A stretch of 64,000 nucleotides of DNA from CAVQEG01 sp963711465 (GCA_963711465.1 CAVQEG010000002.1:124001-188000); one strand, 5' to 3'; counted from the first letter of the stretch, positions 1 to 8,844 are shown. Notes: generated from the sequence alone by a model not told the origin. Made by a program: numbers and translations.

Positions 1-255
1 CTCGGGAGACAGGGAGAATCGGGAATTGGTGTCATCGCGACTGCCCGCCAGCATCGCGTGCTGCAGACGCGCGTATTCCACTGCTGAAGCGTCCCGGTAG
101 CGGTACGGCAGCACGCGCGCGCCGCGCGAGACCGCGATGTCGACGCACGTGCAGAACGACAGAACATCGACGATCACCACTGCATCGGATGACTCGACCC
201 TGGCGTCGAGCCCGCGCTCGCCCCAGGCGAAGTCCACATCGCATCTGTCAGGCAT
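1..255 (-). CDS. comB: 2-phosphosulfolactate phosphatase family protein, N-terminal part (runs off window)
   Basis: The 85 codons read from the ATG at 255 to the window edge match the N-terminus of the ComB family, which hydrolyses 2-phosphosulfolactate in coenzyme M biosynthesis. The core strand motif VVIVDVLSFCTCVDIAVSRG is at about residues 26-45, followed by GARVLPYRYRD and, near the cut end, NSRFSLSP, the order expected in the family. The start lies 6 bases after the stop of the M15 peptidase lipoprotein on the same strand, so the two are probably co-transcribed. No clear Shine-Dalgarno is present. Bacteria outside methanogens often carry ComB homologues of unknown role, so the family is fairly safe but the physiological substrate is not. 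Confidence 0.72.
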   Translation of the reverse strand, partial: MPDRCDVDFAWGERGLDARVESSDAVVIVDVLSFCTCVDIAVSRGARVLPYRYRDASAVEYARLQHAMLAGSRDDTNSRFSLSPE

Positions 256-261
256 CGGGAT

Positions 262-1179
262 TCACTCGGTATGCGCAGAGGTGTCCGTCCGGGTCTGTAC
301 CGCCTGTGATGCCGACGCCGAGTCGGTTGGTGGCGACGTTGGCGGCATATACTCGTAATGCCAGGGTTCGTACGGATCATCCAGCGGTCCGTCGAATCGA
401 TCGCAGGCGTCGGTCACGGCGCGATTCAACTTCTCGGTCCATCCGGCTGCGTCCCATCGACCGGGGATTGAACTCGTCGAGGGCCCCGCCACCAGCCGTC
501 GCCCCCGCACCACACGGAAGTCGTAGGCATGACCGCGTCCGTGCAGCGAATAGCCGGGAACCGCCACCGTGGGCTGCGCATCGGTCTCCGAACCCACGAG
601 AAAGTCCTCGAACATCCGGAGTCCCGGCCCGTCGGGTTGCGCGGGCCAGCATGAGTCGCAGAGCATCCAGCGTGTCAGGTCCATCAGCTCCCGGGCGGTG
701 CGGCCGACCGACGCGACGCGATTCCACGAGGCAAGCTGCGCCCGGAGCGTTCGCACGCGAGTGGTGACCGACAGCGAGTAGCCCGGATTCTCCCGTTCGA
801 ATTCGGCCCGGACCGAGTCGATGTCGCGCATCGCCTGTCGGTAGTCATCCGAGCCGCGATACTCCCGCACCTGCGCGGCGGTCCACGCCCAGCGATCGTC
901 GATCTGATCGCGATGTCGCATGTAGTATTTCATCGCCGCGAGTCGCCGATCCCGTTGGGGGATCCGCTCGAGCGCCTCCTGCACCCGTGGATCGAGCGTC
1001 TCGGTCGCCGCGTCCATATAGCGATCGATTTTTCCATCCAGCTGCTCCGACGCCCTCGGCACCGCCGCGGAGGCGTCCACCGCTACATCCTTCGTGTGTC
1101 GATTCGACTCCACCGTCGAACCGGATGAGACGGGCAGAACGCAGGCCGCAAGAGCGAGTACCAGGTGAATCAATTGCAT
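262..1179 (-). CDS. VanY-like M15 peptidase, predicted lipoprotein
   Basis: This 305-residue protein starts with a lipoprotein signal (LAAC, lipidated Cys13). The upstream GGAGG about 9 bases before the ATG at 1179 supports this start over a longer reading frame. Near the C-terminus it carries the zinc-site pattern of M15B D-alanyl-D-alanine carboxypeptidases: YSLHGRGHAYDF (His213, Asp220) and EPWHYEY (Glu271 as probable catalytic base, His274 as third ligand). The region before it, with SVTTRVRTLRAQ, fits the conserved family segment. It would act on peptidoglycan peptides from the periplasmic face of a membrane. The 60 or so residues after the signal look helical and have no match I recognise. 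It is the first gene of a two-gene unit with the ComB-like gene. Confidence 0.72.
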   Translation of the reverse strand: MQLIHLVLALAACVLPVSSGSTVESNRHTKDVAVDASAAVPRASEQLDGKIDRYMDAATETLDPRVQEALERIPQRDRRLAAMKYYMRHRDQIDDRWAWTAAQVREYRGSDDYRQAMRDIDSVRAEFERENPGYSLSVTTRVRTLRAQLASWNRVASVGRTARELMDLTRWMLCDSCWPAQPDGPGLRMFEDFLVGSETDAQPTVAVPGYSLHGRGHAYDFRVVRGRRLVAGPSTSSIPGRWDAAGWTEKLNRAVTDACDRFDGPLDDPYEPWHYEYMPPTSPPTDSASASQAVQTRTDTSAHTE

Positions 1180-1268
1180 GGGACCGATGCCTCCGGGCGG
1201 TATGAATTCCATCGAAGTGCGTCCAATTAACACATCACCGGCGTCCCGGCCAGCCGCAGGCAATTCGA

Positions 1269-1276
1269 TACCTTTG
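1269..1276 (+). promoter_or_regulatory. Bacteroidota-type promoter -7 box (TAnnTTTG)
   Basis: TACCTTTG matches the Bacteroidota -7 consensus exactly and lies 82 bases before the start of the PNGase F-like gene, in the gap between divergent genes. No matching -33 TTG element is seen at the usual distance, so this is a candidate only. Confidence 0.42.
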
Positions 1277-1358
1277 TCGTCGCACCCCAATCCGTAGCAA
1301 TCCTGCCCGTCGGCGACCTCGACGCACTGCCGACCCAACCTGCCGTATCGATTCGACC

Positions 1359-3632
1359 ATGAACGTCGCCCGTGCTCTCTGCCTTGGAATTCTCACCATC
1401 CTGACATTTGCCGTCAACCACGCCGCCGCTCAGCCCTCACCCGATGGCGATACCTCCTGGGTCCGTGTCTACGATGGATACCTCTGGACCGGCCACGGCC
1501 AGCAGACGCGCTGGGCCGTCTTCCCCGATTCGACCCATCGGTATGGCAAGATCCGCATGCACTACCGACTGAAGTGCCCCGACGGCGGATGCGGCGAGTG
1601 GGACTACACGACGAAGATCGTCCTCCTCGACCACACCGGTCGGATCGACTCGGTCACCGAGGTGGCGCCGGCGTTTCGCGTCGACGGCGCGATCCGCGAT
1701 ACCGTCGAGATCAGGTGGGACACGACCTGGAGCACGACGTACGACCCCGCCAGCGGAACGATCGACTCGACGCGGAACGACCCGCTGTCGATCGTCTACT
1801 ACTCCGATCCGGTCGACGCCTTCGAACCCACCGACACGGTGGTTGCGTGGCCGGCCGGCTACACGATCCACTTCCGCAATGACCTCGGAGCAGTCGACTC
1901 GACGATCCTCGCACCGGACACGACGCTGTATGTGTCGACGAAATTCGCGAAGCGCCCCTACGAGGTGGTCAATTCCTTCGAGATCGGCCGACTGATCACG
2001 CCCTACGGCAAGTGGTTCCCCAAGGACGATGAATTCGACTGGGTGTTCGACGCCACCGATTACGGATACCTGCTGCATGACTCGGTGGAGATTCGCGCGG
2101 TCTACGACGGCTGGACGCAGGGCTCGATCTTCTCGCTCGACTTCGAACTCGTCGACGGCGTGCCGCCGGTCGATGTCTTCCGCGTGGAGAACGTCTACTC
2201 GGGTTCCCACGAGTACGGCAATCCGAACAATCCGATCGAGGACTGGCTGGTGCCGACGCCTGTGAAGATCGACTCGGCCGCGAAGTACACGCGGCTGAAG
2301 ATCACCACGACCGGCCACGGCTTCAACGGAACCGACAACGCGGCGGAATTCGCCGAACGCACGCACTCGGTCGCGATCGACGGAACGACGCGATTCAACC
2401 AGCACCTGTGGCGCAGCGACTGCGGACAGAATCCCGTGTACCCGCAGTCCGGCACCTGGTACTACAGTCGCGGCGGCTGGTGCCCCGGCGATCTGGTCCG
2501 CCCCGACCTCTACGACATCACGCCCTACGTCACGCCGGGCGGCGTCGATACGATCGACTACAACATGCAGCCGTACACCAACGACTCGCTGCAGTACCCG
2601 GCCAGCTATATCGTCGAGGCGCAGGTGCTCTTCGGCCATGCGCCGAACTTCACCAACGACGTTGAAGTAACGGGCATACGGCGTCCGAGCGACGACTTCC
2701 GCAACCGGCGGCGCAATCCCATCTGCGACATGACCTCGCCGGAGATCGCGTTCCGCAACGACGGATCGGACATGCTGCGATCGGTCGAGATCCGCTACGG
2801 CATCAACGGTGCGCTCGATCACAGCAAGACCTGGCACGGCGTGCTGAAATTCATGGATGAGGCGGTGATCGCCCTGCCCGGTATCGATCTCGGCACCGAC
2901 GCCGGTACGTTCACCGTCGAACTGTCCAATCCGAACGGGACCGACGACGAGGATCCGTCGAACGACACGATGTCGAGCCGGTACGACCGCGTGGCCACGT
3001 TCCAGAATCCCGTCTCGCTCACGCTCCGCACCGATGACCTCGCCAACGATCCGTCGGTCACCAACGGCATCTCCTACGACGTCCAGACGGTCGACGGCAC
3101 GGTGCTCTACCACGGCGAGGGATTCAACGATCGCCAGACGGTCCTCGATACCTTCGACCTCGAGGACGGGTGCTACTACTTCGTCATCCACGACTCCTAC
3201 GCCGGAGACGGTCTCATCCCGATCGTCGGAACCGCCGGTTCGTTCATCCTCCGCGATGCGGTCCGCCGCACGGTCTACAACGGCGGGACGACGCCGCCGT
3301 ACCTGGCCAGCTTTGGCAACCAGGAGATCATTCCGTTCGTCGTCACCAGCGCGTCGTCGGTCAGCGATCCGGCCAAGCTGGCCGACAGCCAGGTCAGGTT
3401 CTTCCCCAATCCCACCTCCGGCCATCTCACCGTCGACATTTCGCGTATCGGTCACCATGGCGAGGGAACCGTCCGTGTCTACTCGCTCGAAGGCAAGTCG
3501 GTCCTCAGCCAGCCGTTTGCCGCCGGTGCGGACACCATCGCCGTCGACCTCACCTCGCAGAGTGCCGGTACCTACCTCGTGCTCGTCAATGCCAACGGCA
3601 CGCTCTGGTCGGAGACGGTCGTGCTCAAGTAG
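1359..3632 (+). CDS. Secreted PNGase F-like protein with T9SS type A sorting domain
   Basis: The 757-residue protein has a Sec signal peptide (residues 1-25, cleavage after AAA-Q). The next 300 residues resemble the jelly-roll N-domain of peptide-N-glycosidase F-type proteins, with RLKCPDGGCGEWDYTT (Cys73, Cys78, Trp-Asp-Tyr 81-83) as the clearest signature. A later stretch around residues 450-550 looks like an Ig-type or CARDB-type domain. Residues 679-757 form a type A T9SS C-terminal domain, beginning VRFFPNPTSG and ending in GTYLVLV and ETVVLK. It is therefore expected to cross the outer membrane by the type IX system and be released or attached at the surface. Whether it really removes N-glycans is unproven; the similarity is to the fold and the Cys/Trp-Asp motif. 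Confidence 0.78.
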   Translation: MNVARALCLGILTILTFAVNHAAAQPSPDGDTSWVRVYDGYLWTGHGQQTRWAVFPDSTHRYGKIRMHYRLKCPDGGCGEWDYTTKIVLLDHTGRIDSVTEVAPAFRVDGAIRDTVEIRWDTTWSTTYDPASGTIDSTRNDPLSIVYYSDPVDAFEPTDTVVAWPAGYTIHFRNDLGAVDSTILAPDTTLYVSTKFAKRPYEVVNSFEIGRLITPYGKWFPKDDEFDWVFDATDYGYLLHDSVEIRAVYDGWTQGSIFSLDFELVDGVPPVDVFRVENVYSGSHEYGNPNNPIEDWLVPTPVKIDSAAKYTRLKITTTGHGFNGTDNAAEFAERTHSVAIDGTTRFNQHLWRSDCGQNPVYPQSGTWYYSRGGWCPGDLVRPDLYDITPYVTPGGVDTIDYNMQPYTNDSLQYPASYIVEAQVLFGHAPNFTNDVEVTGIRRPSDDFRNRRRNPICDMTSPEIAFRNDGSDMLRSVEIRYGINGALDHSKTWHGVLKFMDEAVIALPGIDLGTDAGTFTVELSNPNGTDDEDPSNDTMSSRYDRVATFQNPVSLTLRTDDLANDPSVTNGISYDVQTVDGTVLYHGEGFNDRQTVLDTFDLEDGCYYFVIHDSYAGDGLIPIVGTAGSFILRDAVRRTVYNGGTTPPYLASFGNQEIIPFVVTSASSVSDPAKLADSQVRFFPNPTSGHLTVDISRIGHHGEGTVRVYSLEGKSVLSQPFAAGADTIAVDLTSQSAGTYLVLVNANGTLWSETVVLK

Positions 3633-3762
3633 TGCTCCCCCCGGGTTGCCTCAGCGCATCCGACTGCCGGCCGGGCGCATCTCACGTGTGGCATGTTCTT
3701 TTCGGCGTCCACGGGCTCGGACTCGACCACGAGTGCACCCACGAGCCCGTTGGAGGAGGAGG

Positions 3763-4071
3763 ATGAGTCGACCTGGAACGGGAAAGACCGAGAGCGGGAC
3801 GAATGGACCGAAGTCGACGAAGTCGAAGTCGACGGAACCGGAGTCGAGGGACGGGAAGAATTCGGACGATGGGTACGAGCGTTCCACGGCGAACGACGCT
3901 TCGTTCGAAACCGGTGCCGGGCGCGACGACCTCGGATTCGATTCGCCACCTCCGGATCAGAGCACGCTGTCACTCTCCGATCGCGAGGCATCCGACGACG
4001 ACAGAAGCATTCCGCCCACACCCGAGAATCCCGACGAACCGCATCGGGAGCGCTCGAACAGGAAGGACTGA
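3763..4071 (+). CDS. Small disordered charged protein, hypothetical
   Basis: A 102-codon frame starts at ATG 3763 behind a strong GGAGGAGGAGG tract (6-base spacing) and ends at a TGA 49 bases before the cytochrome gene. The product is almost entirely Ser, Thr, Lys, Asp, Glu, Gly and Pro, with no hydrophobic core or signal peptide, so it would be disordered. No family is recognised. The strong ribosome binding site is the main argument that it is real; overlapping frames are open in the same stretch, so this could be non-coding. Confidence 0.4.
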   Translation: MSRPGTGKTESGTNGPKSTKSKSTEPESRDGKNSDDGYERSTANDASFETGAGRDDLGFDSPPPDQSTLSLSDREASDDDRSIPPTPENPDEPHRERSNRKD

Positions 4072-4120
4072 AGGTCGTCGACTGCGCCTCCGCCATGTGC
4101 CACAAGTGAAGAGGTAACTC

Positions 4121-4801
4121 ATGAACGTTCGAACGATCGCAACGCTGCTCATCGGATCGATGGTGATGCTGGTCGCCTGTGAATCCAAGCCGGAGGTCGA
4201 GGAACAGCCACCCGTCGACAGCGCCGCGGTGGCGATGACGCCGACAGACACGATGCTGGTCGATCAGACCGATACGGCGATCATCTACAGCGACACGACC
4301 ATCAAGCCGGGTCAGCCGCAGATGACCGAAGCAACCCCGGGCCCCGCCGAAACACCGCAGTCGACCCAACCGTCGACCACGACGACGTCGACTCCTCCGC
4401 CGGGAGCCACGGTGACGCCTCCGCCGCCGACCATGACTACCGCACCGCAGGAGAAGCCGGTCGCCACGACGCCGCCGCCGACGACCACTCCGCCCGCCGC
4501 GACGACACCGCCGGCCTCGACGCCGCCTGCAGCGACGCCACCTCCGAGTCCGTCCGGCGGCAAGGCGATATTCGTCGCACAGAAGTGCACGACCTGTCAC
4601 GCGATCAGTTCACAGGGATTGCCGAAGGAGAATCCGAAGGGCGGTGATCTGTCCGACGTCGGCACCAAACACAACGCCGACTGGATCATGGCGTTCATCA
4701 CGAAGCAGGAAACCCTCAACGGGAAGAAGCACATGAAGAAATTCGGTGGAACCGATGAGGAGCTCCACACGCTGGCCAACTGGCTGGCGAGTCTGAAGTA
4801 A
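4121..4801 (+). CDS. Cytochrome c lipoprotein with Pro/Thr-rich linker
   Basis: The 226-residue protein begins with a lipoprotein signal ending in LVAC (lipidated Cys20). Residues about 40-145 are a low-complexity linker of Pro, Thr, Ala and Ser. The last 80 residues are a class I cytochrome c domain: CTTCH at 156-160 binds haem covalently, with His160 as proximal ligand, and Met205 in KKHMKKF is the likely distal ligand. It should be an electron carrier tethered to a membrane in the envelope, the long linker letting the haem domain reach partners. An AGAGG sits 6 bases before the start. A perfect hairpin follows the stop. The redox partners are not in the window. Confidence 0.87.
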   Translation: MNVRTIATLLIGSMVMLVACESKPEVEEQPPVDSAAVAMTPTDTMLVDQTDTAIIYSDTTIKPGQPQMTEATPGPAETPQSTQPSTTTTSTPPPGATVTPPPPTMTTAPQEKPVATTPPPTTTPPAATTPPASTPPAATPPPSPSGGKAIFVAQKCTTCHAISSQGLPKENPKGGDLSDVGTKHNADWIMAFITKQETLNGKKHMKKFGGTDEELHTLANWLASLK

Positions 4802-4824
4802 CCGACACCCATCGACACGCGCGA

Positions 4825-4849
4825 GACGCCGGGACGACCTCCCGGCGTC
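4825..4849. terminator. Hairpin terminator between convergent genes
   Basis: A perfect 10-base stem (GACGCCGGGA pairing with TCCCGGCGTC) with a 5-base loop lies 23 bases after the cytochrome stop and 7 bases from the TonB receptor stop. No T-tract follows. Its place between convergent genes suggests a bidirectional terminator. Confidence 0.68.
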
Positions 4850-4856
4850 GTCGCGT

Positions 4857-7661
4857 TCACCCTCCATGCCACGACAGTCGCAGCAGCACCAGCCGACCGA
4901 TCGCCGGCGTTCCGACGAATTCCTGGTGGCGCTGTTCGAACGGATTGCCCTCGCCGCCATGCACCCACGTCAGCAGGTTCTGCGCCGTCAGCGTCAGACG
5001 CAGTCCCGCGACCCACGGGATCTCGACGCCGGCCGTGGCATCGACGACGACGTAGGACGGAACGCGACCCGAGTACACACCGGAGCGAACGGTGAACCCG
5101 TCGACGTAGCGAACGCGGGACGACGCGTTGACGCCCACCTCGGGATCGTCATACGACAGGCCGATGGTCGCTTTGTGCTTCGGAGCGTTGAGCGAGAGAT
5201 CGGCGACGCCATCGAGGTTCTCGAAGAAATTCCGGCTCACCCACGAAGCGGACGCGTCGACGCTCAACGACCGCGTGATCGCCGCACGGAGCCCCAGGTC
5301 CACCCCCCACAGCGTGATCGATCCGTAGTTGCGGTAGGACAGCAGCACCGCGTCCGGGTACGACGTCTCCTGCGGCGTCACGACGCCGATCGGCGCCCCC
5401 GTCGACCGCGCGTTTCCCGGTTCGCCCGAGATACTGCCGGCCATCAGCTGCGCATAGCCCGCCGCGGTCGTATCGTCCAGCCCCGCATTCGACAGCGCCG
5501 CGCTGAGATAGCGCTGCAGCCCCTCGCGATCGAGGAACACGCTCGGCGTGATCGTCTCAAGCGGACCGATGAAATCTTCGTAGCGCGAATTGTAGACGTC
5601 CGCTGTGAGTGAAATTCGCTCGGCGACCACGCCGCGGTATCCGAGTTCGAACGTGTTGGTGATCGTCGGACCGACCTGCGAGCGATCGCTCGCATCGGCA
5701 ACCGGATCGAACGCACCGGTGGCGAGGTTGACCGATCGAAGCTCGGTGCCGACCGCAAGCGGTCCCGACGACGGTGGTGCAGGGATCTGATCGACGAGGT
5801 CGCCGAGATCGGTGAGGCCCGCTTTGGCGAGCTCCGATTTCACCAGTTTCTGAATTCCCCCCCATACGGCGCCGATCGAGTCGAGCGGCAGGTAGGCCGT
5901 CGGATCGGCGGCGAAGTACGATCGCATCAGCGGCCGCCCGTCGGGCCCCCGCCGGAACGTGAATCCGGAGGCCGGTACCGAGGCAGCCCGTACGTCGAAG
6001 AGCTGCGTGTGGCGCCCGAGAATGTCCAGGAACAGTTCGCTCGATGTCGGTGCGGTGTAGGCTCGGTTGTACGTCAGTCGCAGTGACTGGTCCTTCGCCG
6101 GATTGTACACGATCGCCGCACGCGGCGAAACGATCGGCGCATCGAGCTCCGTGTGGATGTCGAACCGCCCGGCGCCGACCAGATGCAGCCGGTCGTCGAA
6201 GAGCCGCGTCTCCGACTGCAGGTAGATGCCGAACTGCGTGAACTGATCGGAATTCTCGTTCACCCCGCTGACCGTGCCTTCGGTGCGCGGCGTCGTCAGC
6301 TGGTAGTCGGCGCCGTAGGTGAGCCGCTCGGTGGTGCCGAACTCGACGTAGTGCTGCAGTTGGGCGACGAGCAGACTCGAATTGTCGACGATCGGCTGGC
6401 CGGTCGCCAGTACGTAGGTGCCCCGCTCCGACGGCGGGGCACTCAACGAGGCGAGATCGTTGCCGGAATAGCTCTGATTGAGAAACACCTGGGCGAACAG
6501 GTTGCCCCACAGCAGGCGGGCCTGGTAGTAGGTGTAGCGCCAGTCGCGGACCTCGGCAGCACCGATCCCGGTGATATCGGTGTTGCGGATCGCGTCGTTG
6601 AGACCGATGGCGACGATGGCGGTGAGGTCGTCTGCAGCCGCCCAGTCGACGCGCAGTTCGCCTCCGACACGCTCGATGGTGCTGTCGCGCACGCCGATCA
6701 GCAGCGTGTCCGGGTCGGCACCCTCGGCGATCGCCTGCTGGCGGGAGCTCACCTCGGCGGTGTCGAGGTAGCCCCAGTCGTCGCCGCGCATGAACTGACC
6801 GGAGATCTTGATGCCCAGCCGGTCGCCGAAGGTCATCGACTGACGGGCGGCAACGCGCAGCACGTTGCGCTCCCCGGCGGTGAGCGACACCCACGTTCCC
6901 GGCGACGACAGCGGCGAGCGCGTGATCATGTTCAGCACACCGTTTGCGGTGTTCGGCCCGTAGAGCGCCGAGCCGGGTCCGCGAATGATCTCGATCTGCT
7001 CGATGTCGTCGTCGACCAGTGGGATGAAGTTGTAGGCGTTGACCCGCAGTGACGGCACGCTCGCCATGCGGTTGTCGGTGAGCGTCATCAGCGTGCCGCT
7101 GAAGGCGTTGTTGAATCCGCGAACGACGACGTTGCTCTGGGTGAGTCCGGACTGCACGATATCGACGCCGGGAACATCGCGCAGGTGGTCGACGACCGTG
7201 AGGGCGGGCTGCTGGCGGATTTCACGCGCCCCGACGACGCTGACCGACGCAGGCGCCTCGGTGATCTTCTCCGGACGGCGCGAGGCAGAGACGACGACCT
7301 CGTCGAGCCCGATCGTGGCCGGCTGCAGTCGAATCTCGAAGTGGAGTGAGTCGCCCGGGGCAACCTCGACGTTCCGGACATCGGATCGGTATCCGACGTA
7401 TGAGACCAGCAGTCGATAGGTGCCGCTCGAAAGTCCTCGGACGGAGAATCGGCCGTCGTTGTCGGAGACCGCGCCACGCACACGCGCGGCCTGCGCGCCA
7501 CCGTCGAGCCGGATCGTCGCCGCGACCAGTGGGGAACCCGTGGCGGCGTCCAGCACCTTGCCTGTCACGCGGGCATCCTGCCCGCTGGCGACGACCGATG
7601 CAACAAGGAACGTGATCGCTGCGAACCGCAGAGATCGAATCCAATGGCGGGACTGAATCAT
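4857..7661 (-). CDS. TonB-dependent outer-membrane receptor
   Basis: The 934-residue protein starts at ATG 7661 with a Sec signal peptide (cleavage near VASGQ). Next come a carboxypeptidase-regulatory-like beta-sandwich of about 85 residues (GKVLDAATGSPLVAATIRL), a plug domain (from about residue 120, with PGVDIVQSGLTQSNVVVRG and IEIIRGPGSALYGPNTANG) and a long 22-strand-type barrel ending in aromatic-rich strands with Trp near the C-terminus. It should import a TonB-driven substrate such as a siderophore, cobalamin or an oligomer; nothing in the sequence identifies the ligand. No SusD partner is adjacent. It is divergent from the type III polyketide synthase, and its ATG overlaps a possible ATG of that gene. 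No clear Shine-Dalgarno. Confidence 0.92.
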   Translation of the reverse strand: MIQSRHWIRSLRFAAITFLVASVVASGQDARVTGKVLDAATGSPLVAATIRLDGGAQAARVRGAVSDNDGRFSVRGLSSGTYRLLVSYVGYRSDVRNVEVAPGDSLHFEIRLQPATIGLDEVVVSASRRPEKITEAPASVSVVGAREIRQQPALTVVDHLRDVPGVDIVQSGLTQSNVVVRGFNNAFSGTLMTLTDNRMASVPSLRVNAYNFIPLVDDDIEQIEIIRGPGSALYGPNTANGVLNMITRSPLSSPGTWVSLTAGERNVLRVAARQSMTFGDRLGIKISGQFMRGDDWGYLDTAEVSSRQQAIAEGADPDTLLIGVRDSTIERVGGELRVDWAAADDLTAIVAIGLNDAIRNTDITGIGAAEVRDWRYTYYQARLLWGNLFAQVFLNQSYSGNDLASLSAPPSERGTYVLATGQPIVDNSSLLVAQLQHYVEFGTTERLTYGADYQLTTPRTEGTVSGVNENSDQFTQFGIYLQSETRLFDDRLHLVGAGRFDIHTELDAPIVSPRAAIVYNPAKDQSLRLTYNRAYTAPTSSELFLDILGRHTQLFDVRAASVPASGFTFRRGPDGRPLMRSYFAADPTAYLPLDSIGAVWGGIQKLVKSELAKAGLTDLGDLVDQIPAPPSSGPLAVGTELRSVNLATGAFDPVADASDRSQVGPTITNTFELGYRGVVAERISLTADVYNSRYEDFIGPLETITPSVFLDREGLQRYLSAALSNAGLDDTTAAGYAQLMAGSISGEPGNARSTGAPIGVVTPQETSYPDAVLLSYRNYGSITLWGVDLGLRAAITRSLSVDASASWVSRNFFENLDGVADLSLNAPKHKATIGLSYDDPEVGVNASSRVRYVDGFTVRSGVYSGRVPSYVVVDATAGVEIPWVAGLRLTLTAQNLLTWVHGGEGNPFEQRHQEFVGTPAIGRLVLLRLSWHGG

Positions 7662-7764
7662 GATCGAGGCAACCGAAGTGGAATTCGACCGGCGTGGAAG
7701 CGTCCGGACAGTGGACGGGCAGGTGGCCAATCTACATCGCAGGGGCGATCCCCGACACCTCGGT

Positions 7765-8844
7765 GTGCCGGTGGTCCGCTCGGTCGGCACCGCCGTTCCC
7801 GAGCACGTGCTGCTTCAGCGTGATGCGCGGGAATTCGTGCGGGAGCTCTTCGGCTCCACGCTCGGAGCCGACGTCGATCGGCTCGTCGGCGTCTTCGACA
7901 ACGCCGGAATCGAACGCCGCCACTTCTGCGTTCCCATCGAATGGTTCTCCCGACACCACTCGTTCACCGAGAAGAACCAGCAGTACGTCACCAGTGGCAT
8001 AGAGCTCGCCGATCGAGCGATCGACGCCTGTCTCGAGGATGCCGACATCGGCCGCGAGGACGTCGACTACCTGCTGTTCGTTTCCACCACAGGTCTGTCG
8101 ACACCGAGCATCGACGCGCGCCTGATCGCTCGCGGTGGATTCAGGCAGGACGTGCGACGCCTGCCGATCTGGGGACTCGGCTGCGCCGGTGGCGCGTCGG
8201 CGCTGGCGCGCGCCATGGAGATCTGCCGCGCTCGACCTCAGGCGCGTGTGCTCGCCGTGGTCGTCGAACTGTGCGGGTTGACGTTCATGCGCAAGGACCT
8301 GACAAAAGAGGCCCTCATCGCCACGAGTCTCTTCGGCGATGGCGCCGCGGCAGTCCTGATCGAGGGCGGCGACATCGTCGGACGCCATCACGACGGCGCC
8401 TGCCGCCCCCGCCTTCTGGATTCCTCCACGACCACCCTTCCCGATTCGCTCGAGGTCATGGGCTGGCGTATCACAGACGATGGATTCAGCGTGATGATCT
8501 CCCGCGACATCCCGACGATCGTCCGATCGTTCATGAAGCGCTCCATCGACTGCTTCCTCTCCCATCACGGGCTCGACCTCTATGACGTGCGGTACCACAT
8601 CACGCATCCGGGTGGCGCGAAGGTGATCCAGGCGTACCGCGAGTCGCTCGAGCTGCCCGACGACGCCCTGCGTCACACCGAGGCCGTGCTGCGCCAGTTC
8701 GGCAATACCTCGGCCAGCTCCGTGCTCTTCGTACTGCAGCGATTCATCAACGAACTCCATGATCCCGAGCGCCAACCCGCCTACGGCCTGCTGGGCGCGC
8801 TCGGTCCCGGCTTCAGCGCCGAATTGGTATTGATGCAGATGTAG
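7765..8844 (+). CDS. Type III polyketide synthase (chalcone/stilbene synthase family)
   Basis: The protein makes polyketides by repeated decarboxylative condensation of malonyl-CoA onto a starter CoA. In the 359-residue form from GTG 7765 the thiolase-fold catalytic triad is complete: Cys140 in WGLGCAGGAS, His281 in YHITHPGG and Asn314 in RQFGNTSAS; the C-terminal GPGFSAE loop is also present. The frame stays open to an ATG at 7660 (394 residues), which would overlap the start of the TonB receptor, and a GTG at 7711 is also possible. The GTG at 7765 is chosen because family proteins begin just before the SVGTAVP segment. No methyltransferase or oxidase tailoring genes follow. The product could be an alkylresorcinol, alkylpyrone or naphthol; it cannot be read from sequence. 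Confidence 0.88.
   Translation: MPVVRSVGTAVPEHVLLQRDAREFVRELFGSTLGADVDRLVGVFDNAGIERRHFCVPIEWFSRHHSFTEKNQQYVTSGIELADRAIDACLEDADIGREDVDYLLFVSTTGLSTPSIDARLIARGGFRQDVRRLPIWGLGCAGGASALARAMEICRARPQARVLAVVVELCGLTFMRKDLTKEALIATSLFGDGAAAVLIEGGDIVGRHHDGACRPRLLDSSTTTLPDSLEVMGWRITDDGFSVMISRDIPTIVRSFMKRSIDCFLSHHGLDLYDVRYHITHPGGAKVIQAYRESLELPDDALRHTEAVLRQFGNTSASSVLFVLQRFINELHDPERQPAYGLLGALGPGFSAELVLMQM

Noticed and set aside
1437..3458. A 673-codon minus-strand open frame opposite the PNGase F-like gene
   Set aside because: The plus strand has a signal peptide, the PNGase-like signature and a T9SS domain; the minus frame is an artefact of codon bias.
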